NCBI GenBank assembly: GCA_017311185.1
Contig: JAESUZ010002390.1
Span: 42,610 to 106,609, forward strand
Origin: Proteles cristata cristata
Lineage: Eukaryota; Chordata; Mammalia; Carnivora; Hyaenidae
Reading direction: 5' to 3'
DNA length: 64,000 nt
A program made the position numbers and the translations under genes. Shown one piece after another: positions 22,768 through 32,930 of the stretch (position 1 is the first letter of the stretch; each line of letters begins with the position of its first letter). Under the pieces are notes generated by a model. It was given only the letters and a program-made list of their open reading frames with translations. It was not told the DNA's origin and ran no database searches.

Positions 22768-23152
22768 CTACCTACCAGGTAGCAAGCACAGAGCCAAAAT
22801 AATGTTTGACTAATTTAAATCAATTTCAGCTTTAGTTCCATACAGGCACACCTTGTTCTACTTGCTTAGCTTTACTGTGTTTTGCAGGTATCATGGGTTT
22901 TTTATTTTAATTTAAGAATTAACAAATTGAAGGTTGGTGGCAATTCTGTATCCAGCAAGTTTATTGGTGCTGTTTTTGTCAACAGTACTTGCTTACTTCA
23001 TGTGTGTGAGTCACATTTGGGTAATTCTTGGAAGCTTTCAAACTTTTTCATAATTTCTATATTTGTTAGGCGATCTGTGATCAGTGATCTTTGGTGTTAC
23101 TATTTCAATTGTGTGGGGAATAAGTTGAAGAATTCTCTGAGCGGGCGCTAAT

Positions 23153-23225
23153 GGGTTAACAAGGCTTAGGATGGAAAGCTGCCACAGGGCAAAAACGCCC
23201 AGTAAGAAAAATGCCTTGTTAACCC
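23153..23225. other. 13-bp inverted repeat in the LTR U3
   Basis: GGGTTAACAAGGC (23,153-23,165) and its exact reverse complement GCCTTGTTAACCC (23,213-23,225) are 47 bp apart. A second small hairpin GGGC/GCCC with loop AAAAAC lies at 23,187-23,200. Confidence 0.93.
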
Positions 23226-23460
23226 TGAGGTAGAATGCTCTATCTTACTTAGTCCTAGAAAAGTAAAGATAAACAGACATGGTGCCTGGTGCCTACAGTA
23301 AACAGCTGTCTGTTAGGCACTAGAATTATGATTTGTCTATACCCTAATCCCTAACACCACATACCTTTGAAACCCCCTTTCTCTCACACACATGAGTTGA
23401 TGATCACTGTTTTAATGTCTCTTTCTGCATGTCCATCACATGTGTAAGCCTTCTGATGCT

Positions 23461-23466
23461 AATAAA
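23461..23466 (+). promoter_or_regulatory. LTR polyadenylation signal
   Basis: AATAAA in the 3' third of the LTR, the usual position before the R/U5 junction. Confidence 0.7.
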
Positions 23467-23968
23467 TATGGAGAAAGGACCCTTACTCAGGGCTCTGGTC
23501 TCCTCCCAGACATTAGCTTGTCTCATATTCAATTCTGTGTCCTCTCTCTGGTTGGACAAGAGAGAACTCCAGACTCAAAGTCTGCAACACAATTGTTTTG
23601 CGGGCAACACAAACCACACCCTCATGATGGTGAACATAATTGATAAGTACTGCATGTGTTCTGACTACTCTACTGACTGGCCATTACCCCATCTCTCTCC
23701 CTCTCCTTGGGCTTCTCTATTACATGAGACACAACAATATTGAAATGAGCCCAATTAATAAGCCTACAATGGCCTCTACATGTTCAGTTGAAAGAAAGAG
23801 TTGCACATCTCTCACTTTAACTCAGAAGCTAGGACTGGTTAAGCTCAGTGAGGAAAGCACATTGAAAGCCACAATAGGCTGAAAGCTAGGCCTCTTGCAT
23901 GAAACAGTTAGTCAAATTGTAAATGAAAAGGAAAAGTACTTGAAGCAAATTAAAAGCACTATTCCAGT

Positions 23969-24080
23969 GGGGCATCTGGCTGGCTCTGTTGGAAGAGCAT
24001 GTGACTCTTGATCTTGGGGTTGTGAGTTTGAGCCCCACACCGAGTGTAGAGATTACTAAAAATAAACTTTAAAACAAAAA
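23969..24080 (+). mobile_element. Short CAN SINE (older SINEC-a-like)
   Basis: Head GGGGCATCTGGCTGGCTCTG, then GACTCTTGATCTTGGGGTTG, TTTGAGCCCCAC and 'gtgtagagattactaaaaataaa'. It lacks the long CT-rich part of the feline type. It sits in the Tigger coding region with a diverged duplication (AGCACTATTCCAGT and AGTGCTACTCCATT). Confidence 0.9.
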
Positions 24081-24843
24081 AAGTGCTACTCCATTGAACA
24101 CACAAATGATAAGAAGGTAAAATAGCCTTACTGCTGATACATAGAAAGTTTTAGTGGTGTGGATAAAAGATCAAACCAGCCACAAGATTCCCTTAGCCCA
24201 AACCCTAATCCAGAGCAAGGCCCTGATTTGCTTCAATTCCATGATAGCTGATAGAAATAAGGAAGCTGTAAAAGAAAAGTGTGAAGATAGCAGAGGTTGC
24301 TTTATGATATTTAAGGAAAGAAACCATCTCCATAGCATAAAAGTACAAGGTGAAGCATCAAGTACTGATATAGAAGCTGCAGCAGATCTAGCTAAGATCA
24401 TTAAAGAATGTGGCTACACAAAACAGCAGATTTTCAATGTAGACACAATGGTCTACTAGAAGAAGATGCCACCGAGGACTTTCTTAGCTGGAAAGTACAC
24501 ATCAATACCTGGCTTCAAAGCTTCAAATGATGGGCTAACTCTCTAGTTAGGGGCTAATGCAGCTGGTGACTTTATTTTGAAGCCAATGCTCATTCACCAT
24601 TCTGAAAATCCTAGGGCCCTTAAGAATTACCTTAAAACTGCTCTGCCTATACTCTAAGAATGGAACAACACAAGCCTGGATGACTGCGCACCTGTTTACA
24701 ACATGGTACACTGAATATTTTAAGTCCATTGTTGGGACCTACTTCTCAGGAAAAAAGATCCCTTTCAAAATATTACTGCTCATGAAGAAGGCATCTGGTC
24801 ATCCAAGAGCTCTGCTGGAGACATATGAGATTCATGTTGTTTT

Positions 24844-25003
24844 CTTATTTATTTACTTATTTATTTAGAGATAGTGCTAGTGCAAGAGGGGCAGTGAGAG
24901 AGGGAGAATCCCAAGAGATAGAACCCTGATGCAGGACTTGGACTCACGAATTGTGAGACCATGACCCTAGTGACAATCAAGAAAATCAAGTCCCAGGTGC
25001 CCG
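24844..25003 (-). mobile_element. CAN SINE inside the Tigger
   Basis: Reverse orientation, T-rich left end. Target duplication GAGATTCATGTTGTTTT (24,827-24,843) and GAGACTCATGTTGTTTT (25,004-25,020). It splits the transposase after the KKASGHP block. Confidence 0.93.
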
Positions 25004-26016
25004 GAGACTCATGTTGTTTTCATGCCTGCTAATACATCGATTCTGTAGCCCATGGAACAATAAATAATTTAGACTTGGCAGTCTTATTATTTAAGCAATA
25101 CATTTTGTAAGAATATAGGTGCCATAGACAGTGTTCTGATGGATCTGGGCAAAGTAATTTGAAAATTTTCTGGAAAGCTATTCACCATTCTAGATGTCAA
25201 GAACAATTGTGATTCACGAGAGGAAGTCAAAATGTCAACATTAACAGGAATTTGAAAGAAGTTGATTGCAACTGTCATGGATGACTTTGAGGGGTTCAAG
25301 ACTTCAGTGGAGGAAGTAACTGCAGATGCGGTGGAAATAACAAGGAAACTAGAGTTAGAAGTGGAGCCTGAAGATGGGACTGAATTGCTGTGACCTCATG
25401 ATAAAACTTTTAATGAATGAGGATTTGCTTCTTATGGATGAGCAAAGAAAGTGGTTTCTTGAGATGGAATCTACTTTTGATGGAAATGCTGAGAAGATTG
25501 TTGAAAGACAGCAAGGGTTTAGTATATTATATCAACTTATTTGATAAAATAGAAGCAGGGTTTGAGAGGATTGACTCTGATCTTTAGAAGTTATCCTGTG
25601 CCTAAAATGTTATCAAATAGCACCATGTACTACAGAGAAATCATTCATGAAAGAGCCAAGTGGTGCAGCAAAATTCATGGTCTTATTTTAAGAAATTGCC
25701 ATAATCACCCTACCTTCAGCCACCACCACCCTGATCAGTTAGCAGTCATCAACATCAAGGCAAGACCCTCTACCAGCAGAAAGATTACCACTCGCTGAAA
25801 GCTCAAATGATGATTAGCATATTTTTTTTAGCAATAAAGTATTTTTAATTAAGGTACGCACATTTGTCTTTAAACATAATGCTATTGCACACTTACTATA
25901 CTACAGTATAGTATAAACATAACTTCTACATGCACTGGTAAACTAAGAAATCATTTGACTTGCTTTAGTGTGGTGATCTGGAACTGAACCTGCACTGTCT
26001 CTGATGTGTGCTTATA

Positions 26017-28000
26017 TTCTCTCCATTTCACCTCAGAATGAGGGTCAGATTTAATCAAGGGATGTACTGCCACTTCAAGGAGGCAGAGTAAGAAGGGTTC
26101 AAGTCCTTCACTCCTTTGTGGGACTAAGACAGAAGTATTAGATACATTCTAAGAAAAAGGAGGTAGATATACTTAAGGGAAAATGTATTTTTACCATCAG
26201 CATGAGAAATTGGTGGGCCTGATCCTGCCTTAAGTTAAATAAAATAAAGTGTAATTCCTCCAGAGATGAAATTTCCTTTTCCAGATAATTAAATTTACTT
26301 CAGTCCGATGAGCTCTTGGCTCTGATAAGAAAGCATATTCACTCTTTACCACCAAATGAAACTAAGTTCATCAGTTTTAAGTTGGGAAGAACACAGGTAT
26401 AATTTAATTTTGTAAAAATTACACAGGTAACTTCTCTCCATAAAAAGGATGGGGTTTGTAACAGGGAGAAAAAAGGCCATCTAAGACTTACTAATATATC
26501 ATTTAGTCTAGTAGCTTCATCAGCTGAGTTCCTCAGATGATACGCTACATTTTGTCTTATATACTTCAGGAGGTTGTCTTCCCTATGTACAATATTTCAA
26601 GGAAATTACAAACTTAAGACCATCGTTCCTACTCTTAATGCTATTCCTCTGTGCCTTCAGAACATGGACAAGTTGCCTTAAAGCAGTAACATATCCATCC
26701 CAGTACACTGAAGTACTTGTTATAAAAATCCAGGTAGAGTAGGGCTCTAAAACATTACTTTTCAAGCTATTTGTGATAAAGGACCAGTGTCCTCTCCCTA
26801 CTCCCACATTGCTCTAAAGTTTTCCAAATATTTAGTCTCGCCTTCTGTAGTCATCTACAGACTATATTTTGAGTAACAATGCTCTCCATCAAAAAGGTAA
26901 TAGGAAGGTACACATTTTGACAAGATAAGGGGAAAGCACACATTTACATGAAAGCCATTATTGCTGTCTGACAGAAAGAGGCAAATTCAAGGAGGCTGTC
27001 ACAGTAGAACCAGATCCTGGAGAAGACATCAGAAATACCTTGTTTGTATCACAGTCTGGCAGAAAACACAGCCCCTACAATGGAAAGCATCGCATGAGAG
27101 ATTAGTAACTGAGACACTAAGTGAATCTCAGGAAGAAGTTTCTTCGAGCATTTTTAAAATTCTGCAAGTCTAGGATGCAAAAAGTTAAAAACAACTTTTG
27201 ATGTAGTCATAAATACCAATTGTAACTGTTCCAAAGTAATCAGTGGGAAGCAGAAATACTAGTTATCCAATTTTACAACTTCTTTTTTCATGCTTGAGCA
27301 GCTGCATGAAATTTTACAATCTCCTAACACCTTTGGGCTATAATCTTGCTAGATTTCAAAAACTGAGCAGAATTGAGCTGAGACAGAAACTAAATGAAAA
27401 CAACAAAAAGAAATCCTTACATGCTGGTATATAAGAAGTATTTGGGAGAGATTCAATTACTGAGTTTCTGGTTTCTGCATTAAAACGTAAACCAGCTTTA
27501 TGGAGACAATGTTCTCCAATAAGAAAGAGATGTTTTGTTTTGAAAGAGGGTGATTTAAATTTTAGTGACCACACAGCATCTTCAGATGAATATCACATTA
27601 GCTTGACGGTCTCAGAAAATCATCCAGTGGGCAAATCTGATTTAGCTTTCTCATAAGATTCCAAAAATAGCATAATTTTACCACCAGTATGAGGTAACCC
27701 ATCTGAATCCAAACCCTGATGAGAAGTAAAAACAAATAATAATAATAAAAGAGGACAAAATAAAAATTGTATTGTTACTAGGGATGGCCAATCTTAGATG
27801 GTGTATTTTCATAGGGAGGTTCTCAAAGCCAGGGCTAGAGAGGTCAAAAGGCAGAAGAGGACCCAAGATAAAAGTAAGTCTTACTAAGACCAACTTGTAT
27901 TGCTTTGATATCTTGCCTGATGAAAGATCTGACTCTTGTTTATAACTAACTCCTATGACTCCTCTTAACTTCAATTTAACCTAAAGGTGTTATTCTGCTT
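26017..28000. other. Unique DNA, no gene seen
   Basis: About 2 kb without a recognised repeat. The open frames (for example 26,583-26,807, 27,678-27,974) are short and featureless. Confidence 0.45.
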
Positions 28001-28041
28001 TTTATTGAGATATATAATTGATATATAACATTATTGTTAAA

Positions 28042-28175
28042 TACTGAGAACAAACTGAGGGCTGATGGGGGTGGGAAGTGGGGAAGGTCGTGATGGGCAT
28101 GGAGGAGGGCACTTGTGGGGATGAGCACTGGGTGTTATATGGAAACCAACTTGACAATAAACTATCTTTTAAAAA
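28042..28175 (+). mobile_element. Carnivore L1 3' end fragment
   Basis: 'aactgagggctgatgggggtggg', 'gatgggcatggaggagggcacttg' and 'gatgagcactgggtgttatatgg' then 'caacttgacaataaac' are the terminal part of feline-type L1 3' UTR. Strongly 5'-truncated (about 130 bp). Confidence 0.9.
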
Positions 28176-28610
28176 ATGAAATTAAGGTGAATTTTACAAG
28201 TCACCTGTTTGCTAGCAGAAACCTAAGGACTTTTTTTTCTTTTCATGGTTTAACAGTGGGATTCAATGCCTTGAGTTTTATTAAGTTCCCACATGACAAT
28301 ATCACACAATAAGGCCACATGTGGACCTTAATATATATGCATTTCTAACCTCTTTCCCTACACAGACATTAGCTATCTTATATGGTACCAGAAAGAATAA
28401 ATGTCATTATAGGGTTTCAGGAGAGACCTCCTATGTATTGTGGCCCTAATACGTTTAATTAATAGGAGTGAAAAAAAAATCCTACCATGGAATTAGGGTC
28501 TACTAAAATGGCAGTTAGACTGAAGGTTGTGTCATTCCCATGTAGCTCCCTGATGTTGTTCTTACTGACAATGGTAATGTAAAGAAATCAATCTCTCTCT
28601 CTCAACCCCC
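28176..28610. other. Unique DNA, no gene seen
   Basis: No repeat or gene recognised. Confidence 0.4.
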
Positions 28611-28613
28611 CAC

Positions 28614-28639
28614 TACACACATGCATGTGCACGCGCATG

Positions 28640-28692
<53 letters not shown>
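28614..28692. repeat. CA/CG tract, strictly alternating purine-pyrimidine
   Basis: 79 bp without a single break in purine-pyrimidine alternation: TACACACATGCATGTGCACG, a CGCATGCGCGCGC core, then about 24 CA units. Open frames reading CVCVCV on the minus strand are artefacts of this repeat. Confidence 0.97.
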
Positions 28693-28694
<2 letters not shown>

Positions 28695-28699
28695 AACTT

Positions 28700-29180
28700 G
28701 ATTTCCTTGAAAATGCTCCAAACATATCAAACATATATTTAGAAAATGGATGTAGACTGTGATTTGTAATTTTTTTCTCAAATTTAGACCTATGATTAAA
28801 CTCAATCTTGTTATTTAACTTTACCTCAGTCTTGGCCCATGTGATTTGCTTGATATCACTTATAAAGTGAACAACCCCCAAAATGCCAATCGCACCTCAT
28901 CCATGAATCCCTTCCATTCTGTCCTATTTGAAATTCAATTAAAAAAATAGGGTTAAACTGCCCAGATTCATAACCACAGTTCAAAAATATTGCTGATTCT
29001 GTAAGAGGATATTTCTGTCTAATAATATCTTCTATACAGATATGGCCATGTAATTTGTGGGCCCCTTGTTCAAAAATTATTAAGATAATGACACAGATCA
29101 TTAAATCAGGTGTGGGAATCTTCTAGGTATGGGACCTAGTACAATTAATTGTGAAGATTGCATACCCATATAACCAATTA
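28700..29180. other. Unique DNA, no gene seen
   Basis: No repeat or gene recognised. Confidence 0.4.
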
Positions 29181-29184
29181 CATT

Positions 29185-29405
29185 TACACACTACTTTTAT
29201 ACTTAATGCACATAAATGACCTCATTTGGTTATCATAACCACTTTGAGATAGGCAGAGCAGCAAATACCGGTCTAAATTTTCTCTGTGACATTTATACAA
29301 TTTTATCTGCCAAGAGCTTTATGACCACTTAACTGGTAAGTGACGAAGTTGGAATCACAACCCTGCCCTGACTTTTGAGTCTACTGTTCTTTCCACTCAA
29401 TTGTA
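29185..29405 (+). repeat. MIR SINE relic
   Basis: 'gacctcatttggttatcataaccactttgagataggcag', a degraded core and 'ttaactggtaagtgacgaagttggaatcacaaccctg' follow MIR from middle to end, with an insertion between. Confidence 0.75.
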
Positions 29406-29409
29406 TTGT

Positions 29410-29995
29410 TTCTTTATGAAAATAGCAACACACAATGTATCTGCCTGCTGATTAGCTATGGCTTGATAGTTCCTTGATAGTATGCTTCCAGAAATAATAA
29501 AAAGCATGCATCAATAACCACAAATTCATATCCATTTGAATATCTGCAATTAATTCAACTGTTTTCCAATGACTATTAAACTGACAGTTGGGTGCTTTTT
29601 TTTTTTCCAAACAAGAAACAAAACAAAATAACTAAATAAAAATTGCATTACTTTTTCTCACCAAGGGTGGTTCCAGGCAATGGAAATCTGTGCCTTTTGC
29701 CTGTCCACAGCTCTCAGCTAGCCCCTGGCGACCTCAACTCCAAATGTCATTATAGTGCTTTCTCCTTCCACCTGTATTACTGAGGGTTACTAATGGCAGA
29801 ACTCAGCCAAGAAAGAAGCTTTTTTTTTTTTTTTTTTTTTTTTTTACGGTAGCTGATCCCTCTCCTGAAAGAGAACTCCCTTGCTAATCTAAGTGAAAAA
29901 CCACAAACAGCCTTTTCTATCTCCCTATTAATTGATGTACAAAACAGGAGGGAAAATGACACAAAAAATGATGGCGTTTCTCTCCCCTCTTGTCA
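29410..29995. other. Unique DNA with a 26-bp poly-T run
   Basis: A poly-T run lies at 29,820-29,845. It is not attached to a recognisable SINE or L1. No gene seen. Confidence 0.45.
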
Positions 29996-30135
29996 TCCCC
30001 AGCTGTGTAAAACTTGCTCTTGACCCTTGATGGTGTCTTTCTAATCCAAAGAGAGGTTGCCAGAGCAACCAATTTACTAACTTAATCAAATGACTTTGCT
30101 CAGCTTTTTCTAAATGCGTAATTAACATAGATTGT
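29990..30135. promoter_or_regulatory. Candidate regulatory element with X-box-like palindrome
   Basis: GGTTGCCAGAGCAACC at 30,055-30,070 is a near-perfect palindrome (6-bp arms) of the RFX X-box form, directly followed by CCAAT (30,069-30,073). Downstream are TGACTTTGCTCAGC and GTAATTAACAT. The block is repeat-free. Function is inferred only from motif form. Confidence 0.35.
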
Positions 30136-30139
30136 TGAT

Positions 30140-30230
30140 TTATCCAGAATGCTGTTTGAGCACCTATTATATGTCAGACACCTGATCCAGTCCCTTGTCA
30201 GAAATAAGGTTTGCAGGACCAAAAGATAAA
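30140..30230 (-). repeat. L2 LINE 3' end relic (short)
   Basis: 'tgtttgagcacctattatatgtcagacacctgatccag' is the reverse complement of the L2 3' terminal region. Confidence 0.55.
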
Positions 30231-31580
30231 ACTGCTAGGCTGATATTAAAGAATTAATGATGTGAAATAACATACACAGACACACAGACACACACAGAGG
30301 CACACACACATTTAAATTCTATATAATGAACAAAATTTATACTTATATACATATATATAATATCCCCATTTTATATATTATATGTAGTTACTTTTAAGAT
30401 CCTCTGATTTGAGGTACTGTGTACTGGTGATTTGAATTTAAGAACTTTGGATAAGATTTTGTTTCCTTGGATTATCCAGGATGGGAAAGGAGGATGGCTC
30501 ACATAATTCAAGAGTGATTGCTTCTTGAAAGCATAACAAAAGAATTATTAATAATTTAGTTTAACTCAGTTTCCTTTCAGTGCACAGTATCCTCTAGTTC
30601 ATTCATGATAGAGAGCAATCCTTACAGGGACAGAAACCAAAGAAAGCGTTTATATAGGCATATTCATTGCGGTAGAATGTATTATACTCAGATCAACAAA
30701 CCTTTGAATAATAACAGTAATTATTTTTGTAATCTCTTGCATTTGCATAACACTTCCTATTTTGTGAAACACCCTCCAGGATCTTGTAAATCCCCTGTAA
30801 CTCTTCCACATCTTATAGGTCATAGGAAAGAACTCCTGAGAAACCATATTTCAGAGGAGTATATTTTGGGCTCTAAGAAAACACTCATTTTACTCCCCTG
30901 AGAGTAGGCCATATTTATGCCATTACTAAAGGAGAAAACTCCCAAACCCCTATCCTTTTTGTTGGCGGAAGAAGCGAGAGAGATAAATATTTTAGGAATG
31001 AGGGTAGGGGTATTCATATGCACTGCCCTGAAAGATAGCAATTTGAATCATAGTACTTCTCTCTTGGGATAGCATGGAAGACTAGAGTAAGACACTGACT
31101 CTTGGAATAAGATATTTCCTTCCAGGCCAAACATCTGGCTCATACTGTGTTGTAATTTTTTAAATATTTGTATATTTGATTTTTCTATAAGTTTTAAGAT
31201 GTTTTCTATAATTTTCAAGATTCTTGAATGCAAGGACTATGTCCACCATATTGTTATGGACTCTGTTTAGTCTATCACGTGAAGGGTGAGGGTACACAAT
31301 GTCTGTTGCTTTTTTTTCCATTAAATTCCATTGAGGCATATACACACATACATATTTATTTATGTATTTGTTTATATAAAATGTACCTGGCTTCATCACA
31401 GTTGAGGCTATATGGCCTGCCTCTTTCTTATCAATTCCTGCTATCCTACAAAAGTATCAGGATCATTTAGAGCAGGCTCAATCCCCTGGGTCTGAAACAA
31501 AATTTTATACCCCTTATTCCTTCTACTGTCCAAGATCATCTTTGCCATATTTGCTGGGAATACCTTAAAATAGCAGAAAG
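30231..31580. other. Unique DNA with simple repeats, no gene seen
   Basis: Contains an ACACAGACACACAGAC-type repeat at 30,275-30,312. Otherwise AT-rich, with short open frames that I take as chance. Confidence 0.45.
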
Positions 31581-31584
31581 AACC

Positions 31585-31760
31585 TAATTTCCAGTTCAAC
31601 CCTATACCAATTTAGTTTTGCAATCTTGGGAAAATTATATCGCTTACCTGGGCCTCAGTATCCTCAATGTCAAAAGAGGTTAATTAAGTTTGCCTTACCT
31701 TTTATTTCTCTTTTTGGTTTATAGCATCTATCAAATTAGTGAAGAACATCAAATGATGAA
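31585..31760 (-). repeat. MIR SINE relic
   Basis: 'caatcttgggaaaattatatcgcttacctgggcctcagtatcctcaatgtcaaaagagg' follows the reverse complement of the MIR core ('cttgggcaagttacttaacctctctgtgcctcagtttcc'). Confidence 0.75.
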
Positions 31761-31779
31761 ATGATGTCACTTTTGATAG

Positions 31780-31905
31780 AGTCTTCAAAATCATCTAAAG
31801 CAGTCCTGAATTTACTAATGCTTGCCCAAACTCACACAGTTGGAAAGCCAAGCCTATATTTCAGGTTTATATTCCAGTAATATCTGCACTACCTTCTATT
31901 AAGAT
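31780..31905 (+). repeat. Probable MIR SINE relic
   Basis: 'cttgcccaaactcacacagttgg' is the conserved MIR 'cttgcccaaggtcacacagcta' segment. The flanks are poorly preserved. Confidence 0.6.
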
Positions 31906-31944
31906 TCTGAAAGCATTAGGAAATGTACAGATGCAAAATATTAT

Positions 31945-32045
31945 GATTAGTATTCATTCAATGACTCTGTCAAGCCCTGCAAGGACTATTGAGGATGGCA
32001 AAATGCAAGACAGCAATGCCTTTATCAGTGGTTATGATAAGAAAT
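31945..32045 (-). repeat. Probable L2 relic
   Basis: 'tattcattcaatgactctgtcaagccctgcaaggactattgagg' follows the reverse L2 end at low identity. Confidence 0.4.
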
Positions 32046-32600
32046 GGATGCCTTAGCTGCCAAGGAAAGGATAGGGAATCAGTCAATGTCCCTAATAAAA
32101 TAAAACCCAGATTTTCCAAGATGATGGAAAGGACAGTCTATGCATCTAAAAGGTAGCTAAACCAGTCAACCCCAATTTTGTTCCCCTAGAGTCATCTTCC
32201 TCTTGAAGGTGTTACTAATCCATCTTGCCATCTCCATGTAGGCCACAGAGTTGTGGTGATTAGTTGGGGAGAGACTGTTCCCCCTTTATCTCCATGGACA
32301 AATTACATATAACAATAAATTCATCTAAATTCTCTGTGCACAGCGGAAACCAGGCTTTTATTTTTATGCAAGATTAATAAACAGCTGGGGGCAACGGAAA
32401 AGAAACAAACCTGAAGAGCATCCTATGACTAGACAGTATTGTTTCTAAAATCCAAGATACTCACCCTCAGTTTATAATCTCTCAAGGGGTATGTTCAGAC
32501 CAAGCCCCCAAAAGGCCTCTACCTGGCCATTATAATCACTGTTAACTAGAAAAGTCCTCAATTATATAAGACTTCTCTTCGATCCTAAAACGAGGTGCAC
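32046..32600. other. Unique DNA, no gene seen
   Basis: No repeat or gene recognised with confidence. It may include the start of the LTR-like segment that follows. Confidence 0.35.
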
Positions 32601-32930
32601 TAGTGATCATATTTTCCCTGTTGCTGTTGCTTAAGACTCATCTGATCAATTTTACTTTCCTATCTGAGGATTTGCTTCTTCCCTCAGTTGACTGACTCTA
32701 GAATTCTATTCCTTTCAAAACGGTGATCTATTGCCTACCAGTTCCAACTTCCTCAGTAGGATCAGCAAAAGCCTTGGTTGAGACTGCTTCATAGATCACT
32801 CCCTCTCTTCATACAGTCCTGCTTCCTTCATTTCCCCACAGGTGCTGGTCCCAAGGTCACCCCCCCAACAACCAATAAACTTCTTGCGTGCAAATCTCTG
32901 CTTCAGGGTGTTTCCTAGGTAACTCTGTCA
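32600..32930 (+). mobile_element. Possible ERVL-type LTR, 3' part
   Basis: 'gctggtcccaaggtcac', CCAATAAACTTCTTGCGTG and 'caaatctctgcttcagggtgtttcc' resemble the polyadenylation region and end of ERVL LTRs, closing with TGTCA. The left border is not visible. Low confidence without a library search. Confidence 0.4.

Larger units (their letters stand above)
23112..23589 (+). mobile_element. Solo LTR of a class II (ERVK-like) endogenous retrovirus
   Basis: 478 bp bounded by TGTGGGG... and ...GCAACA (TG/CA ends) and flanked by a perfect 6-bp duplication CAATTG (23,106-23,111 and 23,590-23,595). Tigger1 text resumes exactly on the other side, which fixes both borders. AATAAA at 23,461-23,466 is the polyadenylation signal, placing the R/U5 part after about 23,400. 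A 6-bp duplication and this U5 style fit class II (beta-like) elements. No internal viral genes remain: it is the product of LTR-LTR recombination. Confidence 0.9.
23750..25798 (+). pseudogene. Tigger1 (pogo-type) DDE transposase remnant
   Basis: Broken transposase related to mariner/pogo and to CENP-B. Recognisable blocks: ERKSCTSLTLTQKLGLVKLS (DNA-binding start, near 23,790), [19 protein letters not shown] (24,170), [11 protein letters not shown] (24,410), KIPFKILLL (24,750) and the C-terminal YYREIIHERAKW (25,630). The first catalytic aspartate in the NVDE block remains but is followed by T, and a stop comes soon after. The second catalytic block, normally DNAPGHP, reads KKASGHP, so the aspartate is lost. 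Interrupted by two SINEs as well as by stops. The LTR sits before the coding part. Confidence 0.9.
22843..26014 (+). mobile_element. Tigger1-type DNA transposon, complete with nested insertions
   Basis: TA duplication at 22,841-22,842 and 26,015-26,016. Left end CAGGCACACCTTGTTCTA; the right end, read in reverse, is TAAGCACACATCAGAG. These match the Tigger1 terminal inverted repeats (CAGGCATACCTCG...). Removing the ERV LTR (about 484 bp with duplication) and two SINEs leaves about 2.4 kb, the usual length of Tigger1. It moved by cut and paste with a DDE transposase long ago and is now immobile. Confidence 0.95.

Noticed and set aside
28588..28881. Cysteine-valine repeat protein on the minus strand
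   Set aside because: Translation of the CA/CG microsatellite.
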